From Takakia lepidozioides (lineage: Eukaryota; Streptophyta; Takakiopsida; Takakiales; Takakiaceae), in the NCBI GenBank assembly GCA_030704615.1, contig CM060732.1, forward strand, positions 42,141,053 through 42,205,052: 64,000 bases of DNA, read 5' to 3'. The translations under genes and the position numbers were made by a program. Below the pieces are notes generated by a model. The model was not told where the DNA came from. It did not search any database and saw nothing but the letters and a program-made list of their open reading frames with translations. Positions 45,531 through 59,500 of this stretch are shown here, in pieces. The number at the start of each line of letters is the position of its first letter. The stretch's first letter is position 1.

Positions 45531-47768
45531 ATGCATGGAATTCATGCAAGTCGTCCCTTGTTGTATTACAAGAAAATCTCGTGCTGGATGAAACCCTCAA
45601 TGACCACATGCACCAACTTCACTAGATGAATTACATCCTATTTACACATTTCATCTATATGTGTTGAACCTTTTTTTTTTTTTTTTTCCTAACATTCTAG
45701 GTATCTACACACGTCTTGATTTAACCTCCACAAACCGTTTGCCCCAGCCTGGGAAGGCTCTCTTCCTGGTCCTGCATTTGTACCTATGAATGGAAACTAT
45801 TGTGGTCAGCACGGGAATGTGAATGAAAACCGAGAACTTCATTCACAGACTTCATCTTCATCCACACATTTCAGCCAATACTTGTCCATCATTGAATGGC
45901 TCGTGAGATGTTTTTTGCCTAGTTCTTCAGGGCCAACAAAACAAGAAAAGGAAACACGTAAGTTATGGGTATTGTATGGTAAAGTATGCGGTGATTGATG
46001 TCGTGCAGCCACGTGCGCGCGGCACGTCTGTTGGCATGCTCGGCCTTCCGTTCTTGAATGTGGAATCAAAAGTTTGGCTCAAGATGTGCGGCTCCTTGCG
46101 CGGAAAGCTTCGGGGCTGCAAGTTTTGGAATACAAACAGTTCCGCTTCCTCCTCCTCTGCTGGCAGTGCATCAGGTCTCCTTATCTCCCTTTCTTTCATG
46201 TGCTAGTTGATCAAAGAAGTTCGGTGGTGGAAGTTTTGGGAATAATTGAGAGTAGCTGAGTGTTTCATCGGTATGTGTTGCGACAGTTTCACGTTTGTTA
46301 CTGCACACTCTGTTTTTGTAGGTGTTGCGAAGTCCGGGAAATTCGGTGGTGGAATCTAATGGAGAATTCAACATTTCTCTGTGTCTGATTCGCAGTATTT
46401 GAGTCTATTTCTATCTTCATGTTTTCGTTTAACTGTCGATATTCGTTGCACGTTTTTCACCAATAAGATCACGGGGCTAGTAAATGAGCGTAGCCAAGCA
46501 TTCTACGTGTAACGGAGGTCAAGTTAGAGCAAGATCTGTCTGTGTGTTTGTATGTGTTTCTGCTTTGGTCTGTTTACCTTGTATCAACATGAGATTACCA
46601 GGCAGAGTAGGGGTGCAAGGTCATGCATAATTGAGCGAAATCGAAGAATTTTCTTGGATCTTAGTCGGAAAATATCCATGTGGAAACTGAAGGAAGAAAT
46701 GAGTGTCTTCTCCATTTACCTTCGTCTCTTTTATGAAATCTAGGCGGACTGATCATATCTGTGATGGCGGAATAATTTAAGAATTTTGCTCTTCCATGCT
46801 TCCATACTCACCAGTGATAGTAGTAGAACTTGAAGTAAGATCCTATTCTTGGGCATATTCTCGCTCTTTCTTCCTTTCCTTGTTTCTCTTTCTCTAATCC
46901 AGGGTCGCCCAACGAACAGGTAGCGATGGACTAAGTGTAGCCGGGCTATGTCTTTCCCTGCATGTCTTTCAACCATTAGCACATTGAAAGACGAATCAAT
47001 GTAGCCAAACTGGAGCCGGCTAATTCAAGGTAAATTTGCCACGTTCTTTCGTTGATACTATATTGGGGGACTGTTTTACCACATTCGAGCATCTATCCTC
47101 CTCGTCTCTAGTAGATTAGCGGTGGTGGAACGTGAAGGAAAGAATTTTGTGTGGTAAAAGCATAGTTCCGTCACTATTCCCTGTTTCTCTGTCTGTAAGT
47201 ATCTCAAAAACATTGCTGCAACTATTTCCTCCTTCAAGTTACATGGCTACTAATGCCTGGTAACCCTAGTTCTTTCAAATCAGTTTGGTATATAATTCCA
47301 GGCAGAATCTCAATATTCAAGGAAGATCCAAGCATATTTAAGTGAAACTTATTAATTTAAATACACTGTATGAGGATTCTGCAAGAAAAGATATTGATGC
47401 AAAAATGTATGAGAACTTCCATCGATACTTGCCAATTCCAGGCCTGGAGTCGTGGGATTCTGTTTGGAGCTGGCAATGCGTGTAGGCCTTCTGGATTACT
47501 GAGAAGGTTTCTTGATGGGACAATGTCTGTCTGTATTCTTGCACACTTGCTTCTTCGATCATCCACCCAGGCTTGTTTTGTCAGTGAGATCTTGTGTCGA
47601 TTGTGATTCTTCAACAGTGACACCTGCAACAGGCTCTGGATCATCGCTTGAAAATGTAAAATTTGGAAGATGGAAGCGTGGACAGTGTAAGAGTGGTCCA
47701 TTATGTGTTTTCTCTTCGGAGCTTTGGACTGGGATCTACACCCGAGGTTCAAGGGATAGTGTTGAGAG
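45531..47768. other. Upstream region of the O-fucosyltransferase gene
   Basis: It contains a poly(T) tract at about 45,671-45,688 and no recognisable protein. The right part should hold the promoter and 5' leader of the gene starting at 47,769. I cannot place the transcription start. Confidence 0.4.
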
Positions 47769-50700
47769 ATGGGTCCTGTTGAACCAACTGAGGACCCCTC
47801 TGCTTTTGAGTTTGCCCTGAAAGTTCGGGAGCAGAGGTCTCCGTCTAGGCTGTCGTTGTCATCGCGGGACATCAGGGCAGATTCAGTCTTTCAAAGGTCT
47901 GAATCACTTGTACCAGAGAGGTTTGGGAGCCCCTCCAGGAATCCTGCTGGCCTGTTGCAGCGCTCAAATTCAGACAGATTGCAATGGTCAACTTCCCCAC
48001 TGCCCAGACCATCATCACCCACCACGCGCAGTAGACAAGTTGGTGCCAGAGGACAAGCTTCACCTTCGTTTGAAATTCCTGCAAGGCCCCACTCTCCAGT
48101 CCCTCGGTCGCCCCGCTCTTTGTTGCCAGAAGTTGCATTGCCAGAATCCAGCAAATTAAGTCCTAGACCAAGGTCACCAGTTCATTCACCTGGTCGTCAT
48201 TCATACAGTCATCGTTTCACTCCAACAAAGAGCCTGACAGGATTTCAAGGTTCTGGGAGGAAAAGGCGACGGTTATGGAAGAATGGAGGAGTGCTCTCAC
48301 TAGTGCTCATATTTGCCTGGTTTGCGGTTGATTGGTGGTTTCTGTCTCATTTCCATGAGACAGCCCAGGGACTTTTTCACAAGTCAGCCCATTTGCAGGT
48401 GGACCACTGTATTGGCTGTAATTTGGGCAGCTCCTAAATTGTAACTTGAGCAAATGTTCTGTTCCACATGGCTGTGCGATATTGTACAGTTGTCAGAGCT
48501 TTGAAGTATGTTTTTGTGTCTAGGAATGGACAGATGTACTCATGATGACCTTGTTTCCATAGGCTCGCAGTTGTTTGGATGGAGGACAAAAAAGAGAGGA
48601 CTGACTTGCTCACTGTTGTGCATGACAGGCAGGGTATGTCAAAGGCCCAAAACCCCCTGCTGTTATGTATGAGCGGCTCCTCTCACTAGCTGCGCATGTG
48701 CTTGCTGAGGTAATATTTTCCCTTTCCTTTCTTACTCTGCCCAGCATAAGGGAATGCTTTAAGTACATTGTTGATAAGGACAGAAAGAAGAGAAATGAAA
48801 TGAAATGAAATGGTGCTTTATAACGTCCGCGGAAAGCTCATAGAGCTTATGGGACAAAATGGAAAGAAAAACATGAAAGAAAACAGGAAACCAGAGTCAG
48901 AGATAAAAACTATTGTTCGAGTGATTGTCTAAGGGTGAATGCCTCGTGCAGGAAGAGAGAAAAGATTAAAGGAAGCACCAACTTTATATTGTCTGCAAGT
49001 GGCCTATGGGACCAGAAGAACAAAAAGAAGAAGAAAGAAACTTATGGAATGTGGAACAAAAGAAAACAGTAAATAAGAAATCGGGGCCCTCAACAAGCAG
49101 CCCGAAAATTATGGATCAACATCAAGAAGGAAAGTTTATAATGTCGACTTGAAGCCCAAAGAGCTTATGGGATGAGAACAACATCAAGAAGACAAGCACT
49201 AAATGGATGCTTGAAGAGACAACGGTCTGATTTGCAGTTTCGCGTAGCATGTGAATTGATAGCTTTATACATCATCACTAAGGCACAGGTTGGTCTGCAA
49301 AAGTCATAGTTGAAGTTGTGGCATATTGCTTCTCCATAAGAAATATACCATGATTGCAGATGATGGACAACAGGATCAACCTCCTGATCCATGTGGAGGG
49401 CACATTGTACCTTTTCTGTAAACTTGAGGTGCATACTGGCTACATGGAGAGGCTAACCTTCTACTTCTGCTCAAGTAAGTCTTACTTATTTCTGTGCAGG
49501 GAGAGACAAAGAAAGAGCCAGAGGGGCTATGGGAAGAACCATTCCAGGAGGGTTTGACTTGGAGTCCATGTGCTGATCACCAAACCCCAGGCCATACAGG
49601 TCAGTTTCTGTCCTATTGTAGCAATCTAAAAAGGTAACCCAGAAGAAGGGTTCTTCGAGTAACCATTCTTGCTGCCAGAAAGTGACAAGGTTTGCTGCGG
49701 GAACCTCAAGGTGCCTTAATGTATTGGAAATAAACGATGAGGACTGACTGTACCCTGTGAAGGTTATGATTCCATAATGGACATATGTCCCCACACAGCA
49801 CTTACACAGCTGATAACTGAGCCCAATAGAGTGTTAAGGCACAACCAACAACACTCCGATTGCAGGGCTGATTGAGTGTTATTCAAGGGCTGGAATTGAC
49901 CTCATTATGGAAAGCATAATCCCAGCACTGCTAGTGTAGACTTCAACTATCACCAAGGTCACACATGGCTGTGGGTGCATCGATACTCACAGTGTAGTGA
50001 CACGAGGGCAGGCGTAGAGAGGAGAGTGAGTTTGTTTCCCTCCATGATATCGGAAATGTCTGCAAGCGGGCCCATGTAAGAATTACCATTGGTGGATTTA
50101 TAGTAGTTTCACAATGACTAAATTCATAATGGCGTAGGGATAGCTTGGAAATGTCAGATGTAACAAGTTGATGATTATGATTGGCAGGACCCCCAGAGCC
50201 ACAGAAAAGCACAGGATACATCATGATCAGTGCCAATGGTGGCCTTAACCAGCAACGTGTTGCGGTATGCCCTGACCTGTTTAGGTTGTATTTGGTTTCT
50301 TTCCCCCCCCTATCTTACTAGGAACGCATGATCAGGATTGAGTCATGAAATTTATGTCCCATGTCAATGCACTGAAGCCTTCTGCACCATAGATGTGCAT
50401 GAGGATGTGGATATTTCCTACTTTGGCCCTGGGCTCTGTGCTTTGGAGGGACAGTTGCTGGTCTTTTTGCTTCATTGTGAGGTGAAATGTTAACCAAGGT
50501 GGTGTATGAGCAGGTAGTCATAGTATTAATTAATAGCAAACTTGATCGGTTCTACCTTATGTAAACTTGGCATACTGAGGCTTCTAAAAGATGATCTGAT
50601 ATCCCTCCTGGTCTGTTCTCCTCATTCAGAGAATTTTCACAAGCCAAACCTCAGAGGAAAAGTGAGGAAAGTGTATGAAAAGCTAGGATTATCAAGGGAA

Positions 50701-53700
50701 GGGTGGGCATTGTATTTGGTCATCTGCCGGAACTACTACTACTCTTCTTGGCAGAAGAATTAGAATTCAAAGATGCTGATAGGTGTTTGTCTTGCTCAAA
50801 TCTAGAGCATTTGGTAGCAATCAGTACAATTATTGGTGATAAGTTCGCCGTAGCGTGGCAAAAATACTTTTGACACTTCATTTCAAAGGAGTGCATTTTG
50901 TGAACATAATGAGGAAATAGTTAGGTGTTGGGCGCACAATCAGTGTGAGCCTCCTTTTGGGAACTTTCAGGGGGTGTTTGCTACAGAATCTTTAGTCTCC
51001 TTGCTTGAATCTACTCTGATAAGTGGTCACTTACATTTGTCAGCTACATCAATAGATTACACACTGGTGCCAATTACAGCTTTTCTGATGTTAAGGTGGT
51101 CTAACACATTTCTGGTCCATCAGTAGTACACACACAGTACTTCCGTCGATATCAATATTAACCAACCAGAGGAGATATTGATGTTTGAGGAAGGGAGTTT
51201 CAGGTCTGTAATGCCGTGGCAGTGGCACGCCTGCTGAATGCCACTCTGGTTCTTCCCCGATTCCTGTTCAACAGTGTTTGGAGGGATGCAAGGTGCTTGT
51301 CTGCTACACAACCCTCTCTTTTGCATTGTTGCATATGAGTCACTCTGAACGCATTGTTGCAATCATTTAAGTGGGAGCATGGTGGAGCTAGTTCATGGAC
51401 ATATATCAAGAAACAGTTGTCCAGGAGTTTCTTTTTCTCTTCTGTTTCATGGCTTTCCTCAAGACACCGGTTTCCATGGAGGCTGGGGTTTGCAGTCAGT
51501 TTGGAGACATTTATGAAGAGAGCTTCTTCATCAATTATCTGAAAGATGATGTGCAAATTGTGGCTGATCTACCCTTGGAGCTGCAGTCCTTGGATCTTGA
51601 GGCGATTGGCAGCCTCGTAAGCTCTCCTGGATCCTGATTCTCAATTCCAGAGTTCAGCAGTCACAGCATTTGTTGCATCCTGCATTCTGGGCATCAAAAC
51701 TCAATCATTGCTCTGCAAAAACTTTTGCTTGGACAGAAGAACCCTTAATTGGCAAATTAGATCTCTATTCCACCAAACTGCAACTACGACTCAAGATTCT
51801 CTGAGAGCAGCTCTGGAAATTTTTTACGGATATGGCTGCACCATCTTTGCATGTTTTGTTTAGTTACTTGTGAGCCTCCAACATGGCAAGCTCTGCCTTT
51901 CCCTCCCTTTCTTTGGTCAAATGAAACTGTGTCCACGAATATGGCTTGATGACATCACTACCTTGCACCTTGATCTGTGTTTCTTATGGACTGCCTTGAA
52001 ACTTCTTGAGTTGCGCCTCGGTTGTTCTCCAAAGCATGGCGGTGGTGGCTTTGCTGACGTGACAATGTAGGTGACAGATATGGAGGTTCCAAAGGAAGCC
52101 AAACCCAGCTTTTATCTCCTGAATATTCTACCTCAGTTACTTCGCACTCGTGTTGTCCACTTTTTGGGTTTTGGGAATCGCCTCTCCTTCGACCCTGTCC
52201 CCTTCGACATTCAGGTATTGATTGGGTCTGAAATTCAGGTCTTTATGTCAATTCTATACCCCATTTTCACAGAGGAATCTTCCATCTTTACTATGACATC
52301 ACTGGGGACTTATAACGTGTGGTCGCTGTTAGACAAGATGTGGTGCAGTGGTCTTGTACTCTTAGTTTGACTTTGGAGAGAATGTTCGTCTTGGTTTCCT
52401 TTCTCCTTATTTTGTTGCTACTTTGGTATGACTGTACTTCGATTTTCCTCTCTTCATTGTCACTTTTCTTGTGCCTTCTGTTTTCATCTGTGAAAGTTCT
52501 TCTTTACCTTGGAATTGGCATTCTGATCGTATCTCTGATTACATCTCGAATGTGATTACCTCTCAAAGCCTACTAGGCTCTCACATATGCGCACATTTAC
52601 CTTTGTATTGTAGTAGTTCAGTGGTATGGTGCCTAAGGTACTTGGCCATATCATATGGGCCTTCAGTATTCAAACAACCTGTTTGGTCGTGGTTGATGGG
52701 TCATGTACTCTAACCTGGTCCACCCAGTTGTGGACAGAGCATTGTTCACCAAGGTAGACCAGAGTATTTAGAGTAAGTGCCTCCTGTGGCCATAGCAGGT
52801 CAGGAGGTACCAACGCTGGCCAGTGGGGACCATTTCTTCTCTGGTTAGAATGGGGTTTAGCTGGGCTCCTTTACCTGGATTGGAATCTTGGGATGCTGGA
52901 TCTGTGGTGAATAGTCAGTTTCACAAAGTAAGAAAAGAACCAAAATGGGGATGACAAGGTTTTGAAAGGATTCACTCAAAAAGAATGCCGTATTTTCCTT
53001 TAAAAAAAAGTGTGGGAGTGCTCTTGACTTGACATGACGAAATTGTGAGGAAGTCTGTATTTCCCTAGAAGAACTACCCTGGTAGGTTTGCCCTTAGGTG
53101 GAAAGTGAGTAGTGTTTCATCAAGTTTACAAGTAATTTCCATATAAACAATAGCGGGTTACTTCTGTATTTAGCTGATGCTGTGATTAAGACCCAGTTGG
53201 ATATTGGTTAGTCAGATTTAGTGACAAAGTTTCCCGAGGAACCGTTCTTTTTAGACACTGAAGTTGTGCAGCTATACTCAGTTGTTCCTGTCAATTTCTA
53301 CCTCTAATTTTAAGTGCCTGAAGTCATGCATTGAAGAGATGAGGTTACTATTTGCAGAGACTGCGGTGCCGGTGCAATTTCCATGCATTGCGCTTTCTTC
53401 CAAAGTTGCAAGAGACGGGAGATTTAATTGTCCAGCGAATGCGGGACAGAAGGCCTCAATGGGGTCCCCTGGAAGACAGTATTATTTTGGATGGAAATGG
53501 TCTAACTACAGGTAAACAGAGTATATCCACACCTGAGCTTTCTAGTGACTAATATGTTGCCATATAAACCTACAGGTTCTCGCAGGAACTCAGTGTCCAG
53601 TGTCTGGTCATTATTACCTTATTCATTACCTAGAGACTCAAGCCTTAAGGTACCCACCTGCGCAATGTGATTGTCCCTCCCGCTGCTGAGTGGACCATTG

Positions 53701-55263
53701 AGCATATCGAAGTATGGACCTGATGTGTGGCCACATGCCCCATCCACTGGGCTATCTGCTTAAAGCCTTGTCAAGTTCATAACGGAAGGTGCAATGTTTG
53801 TTTGAGATGGATTGTGGCATGGTCACAGCTCAAGTATTTAAGCCAATTGGTACAGCTGGTTTTATGTAATTGTTATTCATGCAAATTATGGGACTCTGAA
53901 ACATACATTGTTCTGTGGCAGATTCTGTTAAGAAAGAAAATGGTACCTTGAGCACTCCCAAGTACTTGGCTTTGCACATGAGATTTGAGGTGGACATGGC
54001 TGCTTATTCAATGTGCTATTTTGGTGGAGGTGTGACGGAGAGGGAGGAACTAAGTGCATATCGAGCTATTCATTTCCCTACTCTTACGAAGTTTGAACAG
54101 AGTGGCAAGTAAGTGCACCTCACCATCTGCATCAATACTGCACGTAGAACATCCGTGTCCGGACTAATAATCAGGGGGAAATTAAGGGCTCATTGTAGAT
54201 CTTTGATAAACTTCTGCACTTTATTCTCATTTATGTGGCTGGAACAACCAACTCCATGGTACAGATTGGTCATAGCGTCAAGACAAAGAGAGCTTGGAAA
54301 GTGTCCTTTGATGCCGGAAGAGGTTGTCTCGATGCTGGTGGCACTTGGCTTCAAGCGAGGAACACGGATTTATTTGGCAGGGTCCCATGTATATGGTGGG
54401 CAAGCAAGGATGGTGGCGCTCACAAATCTGTTCCCTAATATAGTGACCAAAGAGAACCTTTTGACAGAGGCAGAAATAGCACCTTTCGTCAATCATTCAT
54501 CTCAGGTATGTGTTCTATGTGTAAGCCCTTGAGTTATGGGAGTGAAGGGCTGGGCTACTCTGTTGGATAGGCAAGTTAGAGCCTGTCAATCCCATCACCC
54601 TCGGCGCCCTGTTGCTCTTCCCTTCCTTTGTTTTAGTGTGAAGATTCACTAGGTAGTTGGATGTCCTTAAGGACCTTGCTCTGCTCTGCCTGGCAGTAAC
54701 TCTTTCTCTGATCTGGTCATCGGATCTGATCCACTCGGGAATGAAACTCAGCCCAAATTCGCTACGACAAGGTCGGTCCAGAAGGAACTTCAACAAAGTG
54801 AACACTTTTGCTGCAATGAGTAGCACACTTTCTCAAAAGGGCTTTCAACCCAACAATAGGATATACAAAGAGAAAATGAGGGTGCAAAGATAATTTGCAT
54901 TGATGTTTGCCAGTGGTGGGGGTGGGGGAGGGATTGCAGTTAGCAGCTCTGGATTACTTAGGATGTGTTGCAGCTGATGTGTTTGCCATGTCGGACTCGG
55001 GAAGCCAACTCTCGTCTTTGGTTGCTGGGCATCGTATATACTACGGGGGTGGGCAATCCCCAACAATCCGCCCCAACAAGAAGCGCTTGACAAGTATCTT
55101 TGAAGAGAGTGCCACCATTGAATGGAACCAGTTTGAAGAGAGGGTTAGGAAAACAGTGCAGGAGAGTAAAAGGATTTCAGTTCGTCCAGTTGCTCGTAGC
55201 ATCTATAGACATCCAAGGTGTAAGGAATGCATGTGCCAAGTGAAGGGCTCAAATCTTGATTAG
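47769..55263 (+). CDS. Plant protein O-fucosyltransferase family (GT106/OFUT-like), type II membrane protein
   Basis: Eleven exons join in phase: 47769-48398, 48629-48709, 49500-49599, 50188-50264, 51204-51292, 51496-51616, 52071-52214, 53358-53511, 53922-54108, 54265-54505 and 54940-55263, giving 715 residues. The N-terminal 160 residues are Ser/Pro/Arg-rich. KRRR and a membrane span (about 174-195) follow, as in Golgi type II enzymes. The catalytic part has NGGLNQQR (about 287-294), [38 protein letters not shown] (484-488; the Arg is the GDP-fucose-contacting residue in this family), [16 protein letters not shown] and ALDYLGC. The end [10 protein letters not shown] is typical of the plant group. 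The likely role is transfer of sugar, probably fucose, to secreted proteins or wall polymers in the Golgi. The acceptor is unknown. The 54,265 acceptor was chosen over 54,283 because it fits the family length. Confidence 0.92.
48785..49200 (+). repeat. Dispersed intronic repeat (AAGCTC-ATA-GAGCTT family), intron 2 copies
   Basis: About three degenerate copies lie in one intron. Each has a phrase like TTTATAACGTCC or TTTATAATGTCG followed by AAAGCTCATAGAGCTTATGG or a variant. The core is a small hairpin (AAGCTC/GAGCTT). Related copies occur at 57.8-58.0 kb and 62.6 kb. Confidence 0.6.
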
Positions 55264-56589
55264 CACATAGCCAAGCCTGTGACCCCTGACCCTGCACCCA
55301 TGCACAAACTGGTTTCCACACATAGCTGTTAGAGACTGATTACATACATTTGGATAGGTGAACGTTAAGGGGAATGATAAGTATAGCCATTTGCCACAGC
55401 CACAGAATTGATCTAGCTACAGAATGTCTCTCCAAAGCTGGCATATCCTTAGATTGTTTGGTAGTCCAATTCCAGGTATGTTACATACGATAATGAGGAG
55501 ATGTTCAGAAGGGAGTTGCAAAGAGATTAGAAAGGATTGGGTGGAGCACTTGAGATTGATTTAGAATAGACCGGATATCTTTGATTGGAGGATTCTGTGA
55601 GAGTTTGTGACCACCCCTATACAAGAATAACCTAAGGAAGCTGCGAAACATCAATAAATCAAACATTTACAGCCTGTTTGTGCATTCTCTCATCAGTCCT
55701 TGTACTTTATTGTTGTTGATTATGGACTTTCCCTGCAGCATTGTTCATAGAGTTCTCAAAAGAGAGCTCTTCACTGAAATTCAGACTTCACCACTTCGAC
55801 TTTGTGTCTTTTTGTTTCATCATTCTGATTTGTTGTTAGACAGTATTACTTACGCTTCTTGCCATGAGCTTTCTTTGTCTGTATAGGGGCATCTCAATCT
55901 CATTCTTTCCTTCTGCACTAAGTCTGGGGTTAACTTGGGACTCAAAAGGTATGCCTTGTGCAAGTGATCCCCAAAATGCAGAGCAAGTTTGCTTTTCAGC
56001 CAACACCCTAATTGCATGAAAGTGATTTAAAGACTGGCATTTGACATGACTGGAAGTACAGTGCTCCTGCCTGGCCCTATTGTTCCTTTTCTGTGTGCGG
56101 TTACCGGTAGTAGGCTAGGGGGTTCGGGGTTTAGGGTTTGGGGGACGAAAGGGGTCTCATCAGCATCTCGTGGAGGGTGCTATCTTCGGCCCTGCGGATC
56201 TCTCCTGCTTGTGTGAGCTCTGGTCTTCCTCTCGTGTTTGTAAGTTACGATTAGTGTCTTGTTTTTCTGTCCCTCTCCTTATGCTTAATCTGTCTCTTTT
56301 CCCCGTTTTCTTTCGGGTATGGTTTCTGGAGGCGGCAGTGGTTGTCGATGTGCTCATTAGACCTTGCTTTCGTTTGGGATGTAGAGGGAGAGAGCATACG
56401 GAGGTATTGTGGTTCTTGACGTGGTCTGGGTATACAGGGACCGTGTTATGAACGATATTGTGACGGGGAGTTCAGAGGCATGGTCAGTGTGCTTTGTACC
56501 GAGTAGGGAGACGATTGCAGAAGTGGAATGTGTGCGTGGACTTACACGTAGAAAGTGGAGGAGCCGACATTTTTATATAGGATGCCCGA
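55264..56589. other. Intergenic region between O-fucosyltransferase and RUS genes
   Basis: It holds the 3' flank of the first gene and the promoter of the second. No conserved open frame is seen. An in-frame stop just before the Met at 56,590 supports that start unless an upstream exon exists. Confidence 0.4.
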
Positions 56590-59500
56590 ATGTCTCCATC
56601 ACCATGGCCAGATAATGATGAGACGGTCCGCCCGAAACTGCCTGGCACGTCAGAGGACTTTCGTGTCCGCCGTCCTGAAGAGTTGAGGGGCGAGTTCTTT
56701 GCAGGAGTCACGAATTCTCGTAACTTTCTGACTGGATTGAAAACACATCCGGCAGGGCCTCTAGAGCTTGACATTGCCTCGTTGCTGGGCCGTCCATCAG
56801 TGAGCCAGCTACCACTGGCGAGTATATCTGCGAGGGCGGCGGATGCCCAGGGCGGTATGAAGTATGGACTCAAACATCGAAAGATGGAAGCTGCACTCTC
56901 GCACAAATATGCTGAAGAGAGTGAGCGCACAGAGATTCTTTCCTTAGAACGCTGCTGGATTGAAGCGGCTGACAATGTGCGGCGGGAATATACATTCACT
57001 GGTCCACAATCAGTCAGTCCTCTCCAGGTAGGCCGTTCTATAAACTTTTGATGAGGGATTGGGCTCTTAAGAATCTATCTTTAGGTGCCGCTCCCATCGA
57101 AGCGCACTTATTTTGATGGAAAACTCAGTACTCGCAGTCACGAAAGTAGATTCGTCCTTTTCCTTCCAGGAGGTATCCTGCTGATTTGAATTCCATATCT
57201 AATGTAGGATTTCTTTACATCTATGGCTAATTTGCCTGTTACTGAAACAACTCAATTACTCTCAGAGCTGGGATAGAATGGGGGTGCATGAGAATATTCT
57301 GCTGGACTGTCAGCAGTATTCTTTTAATGACTTTAAACCCTACTGAACCCTGGACCTAATGTGGTTTAGCATTTTTCCATGTGATGTTGTGTAAGTGATG
57401 TCAAGAGTTTATTGGATTATGATGTTGTCTGATAAATTTTGAAACTACGCCCAGCACATGGAAGGAGTCAGGCGCTCATTTTTTTTGGTCTTCTTTGAAT
57501 GTTTATGCTCATCCACAGAAAATAACTAGTTAATCACAGTCTTACATGTTTGTAAATATCAATTTGTACAGCTGAGTCATGGCCGTCCATAAGTGTCACA
57601 GGCTTCAGAAGGCTGTGTGTTAGCCTTGCAAAAATGGTGGTTTGATTCTGAAGAAAGACAGTTCATGGTGGCACTGACATCATAGAATGAAGTTGATCTC
57701 AGCAGTGCAAATTTAGTAGACACAGTTGTGATACAGCTGTGGTTGCACTATGAGTCACAAAGAGCTGTAACTGAGTGCTTGCTGTAACTGAGAGAGAAAT
57801 AAACAGTCAAACTTTATATTGTCCATTGAACACCTTAAGAGCTGTGGGACAAGAATGCATAACAAACTAGCATAGCTCTAGATACCTGGCCAGAGAGAGA
57901 AAAAGAAGATGTGCATGAGAAGCTCAGAGAGTCTGAGACAGAAAGTCAGAGAAGAAGGAATGGAATGAAGAAACTTTGTAATGTCCACAGGGTGCCGGAA
58001 GGGCCGAGAAGACATAGAAACCACACTCCAAGTGGCACCAAACGGTACCCAAAGATGCAGGCAAAGGAAACCTTTAATGTTTAACTTCTGCACTGTGCAG
58101 GCAAGGTTGCTGAAGGATACAAGACTGCCTGTGCAAAAGGTAGTGGACAGCTTTTTGAGTCGGTTTTTCCCCCTTGGATACCCCCATAGGTATGATTCGT
58201 GTTACTTGGTTTGCTCCCCTAAAAGACTTTTTAGACTCTGGGTGATCCTGCTGGGTCTTGATTTTCTGTGTGGTTGGCCAAAGTGGAACTAGTTTTGCAT
58301 GAAGTTGAGGTAGAGCTGTTTGGCTGGGTGGCAGTGTGGCGGAGGGATATTTGGCATACAGTCAGCATCGTGCTGTGCAGCATTTTGCCAGTGCTGCTCT
58401 CTCAGTTCTTTCTACTCAGGTCTCTGCAACCTCTTAGGTAGTCATCAAAAGATCTCTTGGTGTTTCCCTGACAGTCTATCACTCTATGCAATTTTCACTT
58501 GGAATACCACTCTCATACAGGCGATTATACTATCATTCAGTCGGGAGGTTGGAAACCCATCAAGGCAATCCATTAGGGGGCCTTGTGTTTGCCATGGCGC
58601 ACATGCACTCCCTTACGCCGTCTGCACAAGCATGTTTTCTTGTCTATCCCCTTCCATGGGCCTTTTTGGTCTGGCAGACCATTGCTCTAACCACTTGTAC
58701 CTTTCACACATCAATGTGTAAGATAGATTGATTGAGGATTTCTCTCTGGGTGCTGGGGTACAGTCTTTGCTATTTGCTGCAGGGTTAAGGCCAACACCTG
58801 CACAGGCGACCATTGTGAGCTGGGTTAGTCTGATTTGCTTTTTCTTCTCCTGATGATCACATGGTAGATAGGGAAATCTGGTATTCCAGCCAGTTCATTA
58901 GGGGGCATTGTTCCATGGTAATCATGCTAGTATCTTTTGGGATATTTTGGGTCAATGTAGGCGAGTTTGGTTGAAGACTGCTCAATTTTCACCACGAGTG
59001 AACATGCTTATTGTATCCTCAGGAGGCCGAAAGGGCCTAATGGCCAGAATAGTACCACAAAACACATACAGTAGGAATGACAAGAAGGAAAAGAGAAAAA
59101 GGAGAAATTGATTTTTCTGCGGGAGGCCCAGTAAGAGCTTCTGTAGCCTTGTGGCAGTACACCCCCAGGTCAAGTGGAGCTAGATTTGAGAGGAGAGGGA
59201 ACAAGGGCTCCCCCATTCTGCAGAGGATAAGGTGTCAGGATTGACTATCCATGCACAGGTGCTAAAGGATGGGATGCAACACATAGGAAAGCTGGTGTGC
59301 AGCAGCATGGGGGCTCGCATGGATTCTGAGCCGAAGCGATGGCGTATTTTTGGTAAAAGCCAATACACCTACATATTTTGAGGAGTATGTCTAGAAAAGG
59401 AAAACTGTTCTCTCTCGTTGAATAATGCCCCCATGGTAAGAGATCTACCCTGAAGGAGACTGTGGGGACGTATTTGGTTGCCCCACAGCAATTGTGGACT

